Part shown: positions 9,252 to 17,137 of the stretch, piece after piece | Layout of the letters: every line of letters starts with the position of its first letter | Position numbering within the stretch: position 1 is the first letter of the stretch | NCBI GenBank assembly: GCA_020072925.1 | Contig: JAIQGA010000014.1 | Span: forward strand, 1-33,385 | Source: Terriglobia bacterium | GTDB lineage: Bacteria; Acidobacteriota; Terriglobia; UBA7540 | Length of the DNA: 33,385 nucleotides | Direction: 5' to 3' | Notes under the pieces: generated by a model | What the model saw: the letters and a program-made list of their open reading frames with translations, nothing else | Told to the model about the DNA's origin: nothing | Databases searched by the model: none | Made by a program: the position numbers and the translations under genes

Positions 9252-9642
9252 CAATGGCTTAACACCCCTTATGGTTACCTCAGCCGTTCGTAGTTTAGAC
9301 ACACGCCCGCTAGTATCTGAAAATGATACGCGACACATTTTCCGACGTCAAGGATAATCCCCGAAACCCGATGCTGAGCGGGTCGAATCAAACACCCGAG
9401 GGTGCGGTTTCTTTCCCAATTCTCGCGCATTCTCTCGAATCTGGCGAAGGCGATCCTGTCCGATGCCGGCGACGTTCACAGGCCATAAACCGAGCAGCGT
9501 GGCGGTGCAACTCAAACCGACCACTTCGAGAGAACGATCGCATGGTGGAAGTAATCCGGTCCGCAGTGGTAGGATTCTGCCCTTTGAGTTCGATCTGTAT
9601 TCTCTCGTTCCGGCGTTTCCGGGTCCAGGAAAGGAGCTTCTA
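9252..9642. other. Divergent intergenic region between wza-like and aldolase genes
   Basis: About 390 nt without a supported gene. It contains the leftward promoter for the polysaccharide export operon (9323-9351) and its leader of about 65 nt. It also has a Shine-Dalgarno AAGGAG at 9631-9636 for the aldolase gene. I see no clear rightward promoter. A frame open from 9463 upstream of the aldolase start is low-complexity and lacks any family feature. Confidence 0.6.
9323..9351 (-). promoter_or_regulatory. Sigma70-type promoter of the exopolysaccharide export operon
   Basis: Read on the minus strand, TTGACG (9351-9346), a 17-nt spacer and TATCAT (9328-9323) form a near-consensus promoter. The start point would fall near 9316. 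This excludes the ATG at 9338 as the wza-like start codon and supports the ATG at 9251. Confidence 0.65.
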
Positions 9643-10476
9643 ATGTCCGTGACTCCCAGGTTGAACCGCCTGTTCGCGGCGGACGGCAAGTGCTTCGAAG
9701 TGGCGCTCGACCACGGCGTGCACAACGAACCCAGTCTTCTTTCCGGCATGGAGAATCTGCCGAAAGTGGTCAATACCGTCGTGGCCGCTGCCCCGGACGC
9801 CATCCTGCTAAGCGTCGGCCAGGCGCACCTGCTTCAGGATATCCGGGGAAAGCAGAAGCCCTCGCTGACCCTGCGCACCGATCCCACCAACCTCTACGGC
9901 ACGCCCACCCCCGCGCACGTCTTCTGCCAGTTGATCGACGACGCCGTTGAACAGGCGCTGGCGCTCGATGCCGTTTCGATTGTAGTTAACCTCCTATGGT
10001 CGCCCGACCAGCCGGAACTGTACCACCAATGTCTAAAGAACGTCAGTCGCGCCAAGGCGCGATGCGCGCGCTACGGCATGCCGCTGATGGTGGAGCCGCT
10101 CGCCATGCAATTCGATAAGCGGCTCGGGTACAAACAGCATCCCGACCTCTCCAGAATCATCTCGCTGGTGCGGCAGGCGGTGGAGTTGGGCGCGGACGTC
10201 GTCAAAGCGGACCCCGGCGAAAATCTCCGCGAGTACCACCGGGTAATCGAAGCAGCCTCCGGAAAACCCGTGCTGCCGCGCGGCGGCTCGCGCGTCTCCG
10301 ATAAAGAAATTCTCTCACGGACCTATGCCCTGCTCCAGCAAGGCGCCTCGGGCGTTGTTTACGGCCGAAACGTCTTCCAGCACCCTCAACCCGAGAAGAT
10401 GATCCGCGCCTGCAAAGCCATCGTCCACGAGGGCGCCAGCGTGGCCGAGGCCATGGCGATTCTGAATGAGAGCTGA
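9643..10476 (+). CDS. DhnA/LsrF-type class I aldolase
   Basis: This is a 277-residue TIM-barrel protein of the DeoC/FbaB/LsrF aldolase family. The ATG at 9643 is chosen because AAGGAG ends 6 nt upstream, and the sequence just after it starts with the family-typical EVALDHGVHNEP strand. Lys188 in GADVVKADPGE fits the Schiff-base lysine. The phosphate-binding ends are LPRGGSRVSD (about 211-220) and VVYGRNVFQH (about 238-247). Homologues cleave fructose-1,6-bisphosphate or act as thiolase/aldolase on phosphorylated sugars such as the autoinducer-2 product. The exact substrate is not readable. The gene is isolated, and a candidate terminator follows it. Confidence 0.85.
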   Translation: MSVTPRLNRLFAADGKCFEVALDHGVHNEPSLLSGMENLPKVVNTVVAAAPDAILLSVGQAHLLQDIRGKQKPSLTLRTDPTNLYGTPTPAHVFCQLIDDAVEQALALDAVSIVVNLLWSPDQPELYHQCLKNVSRAKARCARYGMPLMVEPLAMQFDKRLGYKQHPDLSRIISLVRQAVELGADVVKADPGENLREYHRVIEAASGKPVLPRGGSRVSDKEILSRTYALLQQGASGVVYGRNVFQHPQPEKMIRACKAIVHEGASVAEAMAILNES

Positions 10477-10538
10477 CCTCCCATAGCTCGGCCGCACTCG
10501 GAACGGTACTCTCCGTGTTCTCCGTGCGTCCCAAGCTC

Positions 10539-10579
10539 CAACACAGAGGCCACTGAGGCCCTCTGCGACCTCTGTGTTG
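10539..10579. terminator. Long inverted repeat, candidate bidirectional terminator
   Basis: CAACACAGAGG (10539-10549) pairs perfectly with CCTCTGTGTTG (10569-10579) across a 19-nt loop, followed by AGTCTTTCTTT. It lies between the aldolase gene and the convergent glycosidase gene. An 11-mer, GGCCACTGAGG, occurs at 10548-10558 and again at 10591-10601. That suggests this is also a copy of a dispersed short repeat. Confidence 0.5.
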
Positions 10580-10637
10580 AGTCTTTCTTTGGCCACTGAG
10601 GACTCAGAGAAACTCGTTGTTCTCTCCTGCGCCGCGA

Positions 10638-13600
10638 TTAGAAGTGCACGACCACTTTCATCTCGCCGGTCTTGTGCGGGAGGCGCACCCATTGCCGGGC
10701 CGAGTCGAAATCCTTCCAGGGCTTGCCGTCGATCTCAACGGAAGTAAGTACGCGATTGCCGGGCGCACGCACCACGAGCCAGGCATCTTTGTAGGGATTG
10801 CGCGAAGGTAACTGCACGGTGGCATCGACCCGGTCCCGCTCCCCGGTCATTTCATAGCTGACGGGGCCGAAGTAGGTGGCCAGGTCGTGGACTTTGATTT
10901 TCTGGCCGGGCGCCAGCCAGCGCCGCGGCGCCCCGCTGGCTAGCCAGAGCGAGCCGCCTTCCTCGAGCGCCAATGCGTCGCGCACGCGGTTCACAAACCG
11001 TGCCTCGTCCGGGATTTTGTAAAAAGGCCCGCTCCCATGGACCCACTGGTGGTATTCTTCCGTAAAAGCATTTACATCGGGATAATAGCATGCAACAAAA
11101 TCGTTATAGAGGTTACGGATGGCGGCGGCTATCTCATGGCGGCGCAGATACGTCAAAACGGGATTCTGCAGGTTGGCCTGGAACACCATGCCGCCGCGGC
11201 TAAACCAGTATCGGTCGTCCACCCAGCCGTGCACGTTTAGCCCCATCGAGGTCGAGAGCGTGGCGTTGTCCTCCCAGTCGTCCAGCACCCAGTGCGCCAC
11301 CGGCTCCTCGGGTCCGAAGATATTCATCGTCAGGTGAATCATGGGACCGTAAAGAATCTCGCGCGTTTCCGACAGGCGGTAAATAGGCAGGAATTTCTGG
11401 GTATAACGCGTGTAGAAAGCTACACGGATGGGGCCGTAGAGCCGGATCCTTTCGTACGGCCGGGGACCGAACCAGGGGATATACGTGTGGTCGCGAAGCC
11501 GGACCACCGGCGCCGCCTGCGCAGCGCGGAGGATGGCGTCGCGCAAATCCTGCCGGTACGCCGCGGCCTCGCGAGCGTAGCGCGTCGCGTCCGGGTCGCC
11601 AACGTCGGCCAGCGCCTCCGCCAGGGCGCTCATTCCCGCCGAAGCGAAATCGTTGACGGCGAACCAGTGGCCCCAATCGGAATTGTCTTCCAGATGTCCA
11701 GCGGGCAGCAGCCCATACTCGGGGATCTTCTCGTCGCCGTCCAGAATCTTGGTCAAGGCGCGCTGTTCGACCACCCAATCCGCCGCGCGCTTCATGCTGG
11801 GTGCGTTTGCCGCGAGCCACGCCTTGTCGCGTGAATAGAAGAAGTGCTCCACCAGGGCCCACAGCACTGTGCCGTGGTCGAGGTTGTATTGCGCGGCGGT
11901 GTAGTCGTAATCCGTGTCGACGCGCGCGCCGTGGTAAACCGCCTTCTGATCGCCGGTATAAGTTCCGTCAAACTTCTTCGAGCCCTGCAACTCGACGAGC
12001 GTTTTCAAGTACTCGGCAGCGAGCGCGTGATCGCCCAGCGCGTCCAGCATCACGCATTGGAACGCCGCCTCGTTGGCGAACACCTGGTAGTAGTAACTGG
12101 CGGCGGGAACCATGTAGAGCCCGCTCTCGGGGTCTTTCGTGGCGCTGATGCGGATGTGCGGGATCACCGCTCGCGCAAAGCTGTCGAACCTGCGTTCGGG
12201 AACGTCGAAGGGCACCACGTGGTCCACAATCCCTTGCCAGTACGCCACCACGCGATTGCGCTCGGCGCTGTAATCCAGTCCTGCCAACCGCTTCGCCTCG
12301 TCGGACGTGAGCCGGGGAATATAGGGAAGCTCGATCATAGCCGTTTTCGTTTCGTCCGACCCGAGTGCTAATTCCGCGTGAAGGCCTTGCAGCGTTTGCT
12401 CCCCCTCGGGCACGGCTGACAGTGCGACCCTCGCTCCCTCGGGCCAGCGCACTCGCGCGCGGAGCAACTGCCCATCACCGGCGCGCAGTTCGCCGTTTTC
12501 GTAAGTGACCTTCCCGGCGGGAGAAGTCGCCAGCCAGACGTGCGCGGTGACGGCGGAGGTACCGGGATTATGCGCCGTGAGTTTGACCATGAGCACCGCG
12601 GGAGTTTCTTCGTTGCGACCGGGATCGTCGGGGCCGAGGGGTCCCGAGAGCAGCGTGGCGAAGCCTTCTTCGGTGTATTCGATTCCGTCGGTCGTCCACT
12701 TCGCCGTGGCGATGGGCAGGTAATCGTCAAGGATGGAAAGCGTTGAGTCCTTCCATTCCGGACGATAATTCGGCGAGGCGCCCGTGCCGATCCGCCAGGC
12801 GATGCGGTCGCCGTCCCACTCGAGCCTCTTTAGCTCCTTTCCTTTCGCCTTCGTGCCTTCCTTACTGATGTGGATGTTCCCGCCCCACTCGAACGCGAAT
12901 TTCTGCCAGCTCGCGTCCGCCGCCAGGGGAAGATACAGGCGCTCGCCCTCGCGATGCGCGGGATCGAGCTGGGGGATTTCCCGGCGCGCGCGTTCGTAAG
13001 TGTGCTCGGGCTCTTTCGCCAGCTTCTCGCGAATTTTTTCGCCTTTCTTCACGATCTCCGGCGAAAAAGGTTGGGCGTCTGAACCCGCGGTCACGCAGAC
13101 GTGAAAATCCGGGACATACACGGGACCTTTCTCGACGTCGGGCGTCGCGAAGGAGAATGTCCGACCACCCGCGCGAAACGTGACGATGGTGACATCGCTC
13201 GAGCCAGCGAGCGACGGTTCGGCGGCCACCAGCCCGAGGATCAAGCCCTTGGGCGAACCGTTCGTGACGATGTGGAAGTGTTTCGGGTCCGCCACGTCGC
13301 CCGCGGCGGGGTTCCACATTCGAACGCTTTTCAACAGGCCGTTATATATTTTGAAACTACCGTCCCAGGTATGCGCGGCGGTCTCTCCCGCGCCCAGTTG
13401 CAGGCGTACCTCCACGGGCTTTTCCGTTGAGCCGCTGAACACCTCGGCTTTTTCCAAAGCGGGCTGCGAGTCGAAGACCAGGCGCACCTTCAGGGTCCGG
13501 CGATATTTCAGGCCCGGAAGATTCTTGGCGAGCCGATTCTCGGAGTCGGCGAGCGCCGCAAACGTGTATGTGCACGTTGCGCTCTGGCAATCCGACTGCG

Positions 13601-13991
13601 TAACCGCCTTCAGCCATTCGCCCTGCCAGGGATCATCGACAGGATCTTCAATGGTTGGCATGTGCGGCGGCGCATAGGGCCAATTGCGGAACCAATATTC
13701 GACCACGGCAGGTACCGGCTGGCTGCCCGCGCGGAAGCGCACGCGGACTTCGTTGATGTCGCGCTCTTCGGCCCATTGCAGGCCGTAGATGTACCGGCCG
13801 TCCGCGGCCTTTTCCGCCACCGTCCCGGCGCGCCGGGCTTCCTGATAGTCGAACTCCACCTGGGAAGTGTGCTGGTCCTCGACGCAGCATCGGCGGGCAA
13901 AAGGGGCAATATCAAAGAGCGTCGCCGCATGAAGCCCCACAGGCGCGACGACGGCAAGGGCGAGACTCCACCACCCGTGCGACACCTTCAT
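10638..13991 (-). CDS. Large secreted six-hairpin-type glycosidase-like protein
   Basis: This 1117-residue protein has a Sec signal peptide (about 1-22, ending GLHA). Residues about 25-560 are beta-rich, like the carbohydrate-binding and super-sandwich domains that precede (alpha/alpha)6 barrels. Residues about 570-1010 are helical with the aromatic, acidic-rich segments expected of six-hairpin glycosidases, for example YNLDHGTVLWALVEHFFYSRD, HLEDNSDWGHWFAVND and WVLDDWEDNATLSTSMG. A C-terminal beta domain (about 1015-1117) has VEIDGKPW, seen at the end of many rhamnosidase-like enzymes. Candidate acids are in the DNSDWGHW and DDWEDN segments, but I cannot assign a GH family. The start has GAGG about 8 nt upstream. 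A 5'-truncated enolase-superfamily gene ends 15 nt upstream on the same strand, so the two were probably once co-transcribed for sugar catabolism. Confidence 0.75.
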   Translation of the reverse strand: MKVSHGWWSLALAVVAPVGLHAATLFDIAPFARRCCVEDQHTSQVEFDYQEARRAGTVAEKAADGRYIYGLQWAEERDINEVRVRFRAGSQPVPAVVEYWFRNWPYAPPHMPTIEDPVDDPWQGEWLKAVTQSDCQSATCTYTFAALADSENRLAKNLPGLKYRRTLKVRLVFDSQPALEKAEVFSGSTEKPVEVRLQLGAGETAAHTWDGSFKIYNGLLKSVRMWNPAAGDVADPKHFHIVTNGSPKGLILGLVAAEPSLAGSSDVTIVTFRAGGRTFSFATPDVEKGPVYVPDFHVCVTAGSDAQPFSPEIVKKGEKIREKLAKEPEHTYERARREIPQLDPAHREGERLYLPLAADASWQKFAFEWGGNIHISKEGTKAKGKELKRLEWDGDRIAWRIGTGASPNYRPEWKDSTLSILDDYLPIATAKWTTDGIEYTEEGFATLLSGPLGPDDPGRNEETPAVLMVKLTAHNPGTSAVTAHVWLATSPAGKVTYENGELRAGDGQLLRARVRWPEGARVALSAVPEGEQTLQGLHAELALGSDETKTAMIELPYIPRLTSDEAKRLAGLDYSAERNRVVAYWQGIVDHVVPFDVPERRFDSFARAVIPHIRISATKDPESGLYMVPAASYYYQVFANEAAFQCVMLDALGDHALAAEYLKTLVELQGSKKFDGTYTGDQKAVYHGARVDTDYDYTAAQYNLDHGTVLWALVEHFFYSRDKAWLAANAPSMKRAADWVVEQRALTKILDGDEKIPEYGLLPAGHLEDNSDWGHWFAVNDFASAGMSALAEALADVGDPDATRYAREAAAYRQDLRDAILRAAQAAPVVRLRDHTYIPWFGPRPYERIRLYGPIRVAFYTRYTQKFLPIYRLSETREILYGPMIHLTMNIFGPEEPVAHWVLDDWEDNATLSTSMGLNVHGWVDDRYWFSRGGMVFQANLQNPVLTYLRRHEIAAAIRNLYNDFVACYYPDVNAFTEEYHQWVHGSGPFYKIPDEARFVNRVRDALALEEGGSLWLASGAPRRWLAPGQKIKVHDLATYFGPVSYEMTGERDRVDATVQLPSRNPYKDAWLVVRAPGNRVLTSVEIDGKPWKDFDSARQWVRLPHKTGEMKVVVHF

Positions 13992-14006
13992 GAGTGCACC
14001 TCGCGA

Positions 14007-14174
14007 TCAGGCCACGCGGTAACGAGCCACCACGTCGGGATTCACTTCCACTCCCAGGCCAGGTTTGTCGGGGATTTTGACATAACCCTCCGCCGCGCAA
14101 AACGGCTCGGTGAGCAAGTGCTTGCGAAGGGGTGAGTCGGCCTGCGTGTACTCCAGCAACTCCGTATTGGGCAA
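14007..14174 (-). pseudogene. 3' remnant of a mandelate racemase/muconate lactonizing enzyme gene
   Basis: The last 55 or so codons match the C-terminal end of the enolase superfamily (MR/MLE subgroup): PNTELLEYTQ, then PDKPGLGVEVNPDVVARY. The barrel with its metal ligands and catalytic lysines is absent. Homology stops near 14174, where the sequence turns into an SDR remnant in the opposite direction. The gene has therefore lost about 85% of its length from the 5' side. Its stop lies 15 nt before the start of the secreted glycosidase gene on the same strand. Members of the family dehydrate sugar acids, which fits a former carbohydrate operon. Confidence 0.75.
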
Positions 14175-14184
14175 CCGCAACGGC

Positions 14185-14836
14185 GCGGCGGCGCAGCAGA
14201 CCGCCGAGGAACTGTGCCGCACCGGCGGCGACGCGCACGCCTGGGAGGTTGACCTTTCCGAAGGCGCGCAGGCCGAAGCCATCATCGCCAGCGCGGCTGA
14301 AAAAATGGGGAGAATCGATGTCCTGGTGAACAACGCGGCGACTTATGCGGCGCGCAATTTTTATGAGATGACCCGCGAGGAGTGGCGCCAGGTGCTGGAC
14401 ACGAATCTCACCGCTTACTTCGCTTTGCGCCCGCGCCGCGGCCCGCGAAATGCGCAAGCAAGGCGGCAGTATCGTCAACATCTGCTCCGTACATCGCCTG
14501 ATTTCCGAGCCGAACTCCGGCGCCTACGCCGCTTCGAAAGGGGGTGTGGCGCAGTTGACGCGCAATCTCGCCATCGAGTTGGCTCCGGACAACATCGTGG
14601 TGAACTCCATCAGTCCCGGATTCATCCGCACGCCCTTGTCCATCATCAATGGCGTGGACGAAACCACAACGCCCAACTTTATTAACTACTATGTGAAGAG
14701 CGGGCGGATTCCCCTGCGCCGCGCGGGCTTGCCCGAGGAAATCGCCGCGGCGGCGCTCTTCCTGGCTTCGCGCGAGTGCGGTTACCTGACCGGTGCCGGC
14801 CTGGTGGTGGATGGCGGCCTGACCATCACGCTGTGA
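14185..14836 (+). pseudogene. 5'-truncated and frameshifted SDR oxidoreductase
   Basis: This is a short-chain dehydrogenase broken twice. The recognisable part begins at AAAQQTAEELCRTGGDAHAW (from about 14185), so the N-terminal Rossmann strand with its glycine-rich NAD(P) motif is gone. It continues through VDVLVNNAA-type sequence (RIDVLVNNAATYAA) to TNLTAYFAL. Near 14420-14424 the frame shifts; the reading resumes as CARAAAREMRKQGGSIVNIC. Downstream are the catalytic Ser region, the Y-x-x-x-K motif (AYAASKGGV), the NSISPGF segment and a normal C-terminus (VVDGGLTITL). The loss of the cofactor site and the frameshift make function unlikely. Ser of the triad lies in the CSVHRLIS segment. The break at the 5' end coincides with that of the enolase-superfamily remnant. 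Confidence 0.85.
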
Positions 14837-14869
14837 TTGACGATTGACGATTGTCGATTGACGATTGAA
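14835..14869. repeat. Five tandem heptamers GATTGAC
   Basis: Five 7-nt units follow directly on the SDR stop: GATTGAC, GATTGAC, GATTGTC, GATTGAC and GATTGAA. It is a simple microsatellite-like tract in noncoding sequence. I see no role for it beyond slippage potential. Confidence 0.8.
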
Positions 14870-14934
14870 GAAAACGAAATCGGCGGCGGGCTTCCCTCGA
14901 GAATCGGAAAGCGACAATAAACATTCCCGTCCCA

Positions 14935-15384
14935 TCACTTCGCCTGCCCGGTCTGCGCCGGCGCTTCCTGCGAGAGCCGCGCAGCGGCCACCAGGGCCAG
15001 AACGATTCCGGCCAATTGCGGCCGGGTCAGAGTCTCATGCAGAAAGGCAATGGCCAGAACATTAGTAAGAAGAGGATAAAGGTAGCAGAGGGGGATGACG
15101 ATGGAAGCCTTGCCGCCCTTTTCGAGGGCCGCGAAACTCGTATACGCACCCAGGCTGTTCAACGTGCCGCCCACCACCGCCAGCCAGAAATCCTTCGCCG
15201 TCAGATGCCAGTGCGGGACCACCACCGGCAAAACGATCAGCGCCAGCACGACCATGGCCACGCCAAACCACAGGAACGAGAGTTCGGTGGAAATGGCATT
15301 CGTGGAGAGCTTCTGCGTCACGCCGGTGATGCCCCAGAAGACCAGCGCCACCATCGCGAAAATCAGCCAGAGTGGAATGTGCAT
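14935..15384 (-). CDS. Half-size EamA/DMT-family transporter
   Basis: This 149-residue protein has about five hydrophobic segments: LWLIFAMVALVFWGITGV, a second at about 36-56, a third around the WLAVVGGTLNSLGAY segment, a fourth at IVIPLCYLYPLLTNVLAIAF, and a last at LAGIVLALVAAARL. EamA proteins usually have ten helices in two repeats; this is one repeat, as in the single-EamA small transporters that work as dimers. GAGG lies about 6 nt before the ATG, and the reading frame has a clean start and stop, so it appears intact. The substrate is unknown; drug or metabolite export is the usual family role. It lies between two broken genes, and the GntR remnant starts about 50 nt away, diverging from it. 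Confidence 0.7.
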   Translation of the reverse strand: MHIPLWLIFAMVALVFWGITGVTQKLSTNAISTELSFLWFGVAMVVLALIVLPVVVPHWHLTAKDFWLAVVGGTLNSLGAYTSFAALEKGGKASIVIPLCYLYPLLTNVLAIAFLHETLTRPQLAGIVLALVAAARLSQEAPAQTGQAK

Positions 15385-15436
15385 CTGCGCCTCATGCGAA
15401 AGCTTCCACGGGATTTAAGAATCCCTCCGTCCTGTC

Positions 15437-16053
15437 ATTCTGAGCTCGCTCGCCAACTCGAAGTAGCCCAGACGACTTTGCGCGAGGCCCTTCAGGAGCT
15501 CGAGCACCAGGGCCTGGTGACCAAGTCGGAGCGCCGCGGCAATGTCGTGACGAGGCTGACACCCAAGGATATGGAGGACATCTACGTGGTGCGCCTGGAG
15601 CTGGAGCCGATCGCCGCTTCCCTGGCGCATCAGCACATGACGGCCGCGGACTATGGCCAGCTCGCGCACATCCTCGACGAGATGCGCCGCGCCAGTGAAC
15701 GCCAGGAATATCTGCAGGTCCTGAAACTGGACATGTCGTTTCACCAGTCGATCTGGCGGCTCTCCGGAAACCGATTTGTGGAGAAGGCCCTGAATGTGGT
15801 CTGCCCCCCGGTGTTTGCGAATTACATGATTCGTATTTCTTCCGGCGACTTATACGACTTTGAAAAGGACCATCAGGAACATGTCGCGCTTCTGGCAACT
15901 CTGAAGAAGGGCGGGCCGGAGCAGGTTCGTGAGGCGTTTCGAGCGATGGTCGAAATCTTCCGCACCCAGGACGTGGAATACCTGGTCTCGTCCGAAGGCA
16001 GGCGCTCGAGCGCGACTCCCGCCAAGCCGCCCAAGGCTGTGCCCGTACGGTAG
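15437..16053 (+). pseudogene. 5'-truncated GntR/FadR-family regulator
   Basis: The frame encodes the second half of a GntR winged helix (SELARQLEVAQTTLREAL, then LEHQGLVTKSERRGNVV) followed by a complete FCD ligand-binding domain. The FCD domain has the expected helices and metal-ligand style residues, including DMSFHQSIWRLSGN and DHQEHVALLATL. The first wing helices normally encoded before SELARQL are missing, and no start codon with a ribosome site is found at the break. The sequence just before it, TGTCATTCTGAG, resembles a short repeat I associate with many acidobacterial intergenic regions. A shortened protein without full DNA-binding ability could still be made from an internal start, but a pseudogene is more likely. 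FadR-type regulators often control sugar-acid genes, which fits the enolase and SDR remnants nearby. Confidence 0.7.
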
Positions 16054-16303
16054 GCGAGATCGACATCCGCAGCCACCCTGAGCATAGATGACATTCAGAA
16101 CCCGCAGAGTTCTCGGGCCACGAAGCGCCAACGGCCAAGTCAGCCGTCCATGGCTCGCGGACTAATAGCAAGCGGACCTTTCAGCGAATGCATGTCCGCC
16201 CGGAGCCGAAAATAGGCGGCCCCGAAGCAGCAGTCGGTGGGAAATCCGGGGATTGGGCAGGTGTCGGAGGAACGAGGACTCGGGGCAGTTCAACCCCACG
16301 GGG

Positions 16304-16669
16304 TCAGACCGGCAGGGTATGGGGTTCCGAGAATTCGAGGCCGGACTGGCCCTCGAGGCCGGATTCAAGCTTACCCACCCACACTACACGCGCGCGCAGA
16401 ACGTATCCGGGCACTTCGCCCAGGACAAGTCCCACAGGTTGGCCAGGCGCGAGGGCCGACTGCGACTGGAGCCGAACGCCAAGTTCGGACACGTCAATCG
16501 TCGAGGCGATCTGTTCCGCTTCTTCGCCCTCGAGAACCAGCGTGACGGCAATCTGCGCGGGCTTGCGCGGACACCGCCGGGTCGCGGTGTAGGTGGATTT
16601 ACCCATCCTCAGCAGATTACACACAGATGGCCCATGAATCAAGCAAATCCCATAGCACCTAAGTACCAT
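16304..16669 (-). CDS. PilZ-domain protein with intact c-di-GMP motif
   Basis: This 121-residue protein is essentially a single PilZ domain. The two binding elements are complete: R31-x-x-x-R35 (RRCPR) and D59-x-S61-x-x-G64 (DVSELG), 23 residues apart. A beta-barrel follows, with VRLQSQSALAPGQPVGLVL and RARVVWVGKLES. It should bind c-di-GMP and act as a stand-alone receptor. The ATG at 16669 has GGAGGG nine nt upstream and is used here; an ATG at 16606 would give a more usual domain start (MGKSTYTA) but has no well-spaced ribosome site. It is divergent from a second PilZ gene, so the two may share a control region. Confidence 0.8.
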   Translation of the reverse strand: MVLRCYGICLIHGPSVCNLLRMGKSTYTATRRCPRKPAQIAVTLVLEGEEAEQIASTIDVSELGVRLQSQSALAPGQPVGLVLGEVPGYVLRARVVWVGKLESGLEGQSGLEFSEPHTLPV

Positions 16670-16750
16670 AGCGATAGACCCTCCGAGCCATAGCTCCTTT
16701 TCTTACTTCAGTTAAGCTAGAGGCATCAATTGCGCACCCGGAGAGTGGAT

Positions 16751-17104
16751 ATGAATGGCAGCGCCGCGATCAGGCGCCCTGTTGCGCGTGCCCAGCGATT
16801 TCCCCTTCACCTGCCGCTCCGATATCGCGCGCAGGGTGAAACTGCCTGGCAGACGGGCTGGACCGAGAACATCAGTTCCTCCGGCGTACTTTTTCGGGCT
16901 ACCTCCGTCATTAGCCTCGCTACACCTGTCGAGCTGAGTTTCGTTTTACCGGGGGAGGTCGGCGGCGCGGGCGGCGCCGTGGTTTACTGCCACGGGGAGA
17001 TCGTGCGGACGATCATGCCGCCCGCGTCGGATGCGCCCCCGGCCCTGGCCGCGCGCATCCTGGAGTATCATTTTCAGCGTGGTGGTAACGGGAACGAAGG
17101 GTAG
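16751..17104 (+). CDS. PilZ-domain protein with incomplete c-di-GMP motif
   Basis: This 117-residue protein is a single PilZ domain. The ATG at 16751 is preceded by GGAG at 7 nt; an upstream TTG at 16730 lacks such a site. The second element N-x-S-x-x-G is present in ENISSSGVLF. In the first element the arginine before FPLHLPLRY (Arg16) aligns with the second arginine of R-x-x-x-R, and the position four before it is Ala12. A shifted pair Arg9/Arg13 also spells the motif. Nucleotide binding is therefore doubtful. The tail holds the expected strand GEIVRTI and ends in a glycine-rich stretch. It is divergent from the other PilZ gene and convergent with the nucleotide-sugar dehydrogenase, 33 nt away. 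Confidence 0.8.
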   Translation: MNGSAAIRRPVARAQRFPLHLPLRYRAQGETAWQTGWTENISSSGVLFRATSVISLATPVELSFVLPGEVGGAGGAVVYCHGEIVRTIMPPASDAPPALAARILEYHFQRGGNGNEG

Positions 17105-17137
17105 AGCACGCCGCCACAGGTGGGTTTGGGATCTGGC

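Noticed and set aside
9463..9642. A 60-codon N-terminal extension of the aldolase
   Set aside because: The ATG at 9643 has an ideal AAGGAG, and the family similarity begins right after it; the extension has no signal or homology feature.
14835..14869. Heptamer tract considered as a CRISPR or integration site
   Set aside because: The units are only 7 nt, contiguous and without spacers or cas genes.
15016..15436. An extension of the GntR frame upstream to 15016
   Set aside because: This part is antisense to the EamA transporter and has low-complexity, Arg/His/Gln-rich sequence. GntR similarity begins only at SELARQL near 15437.
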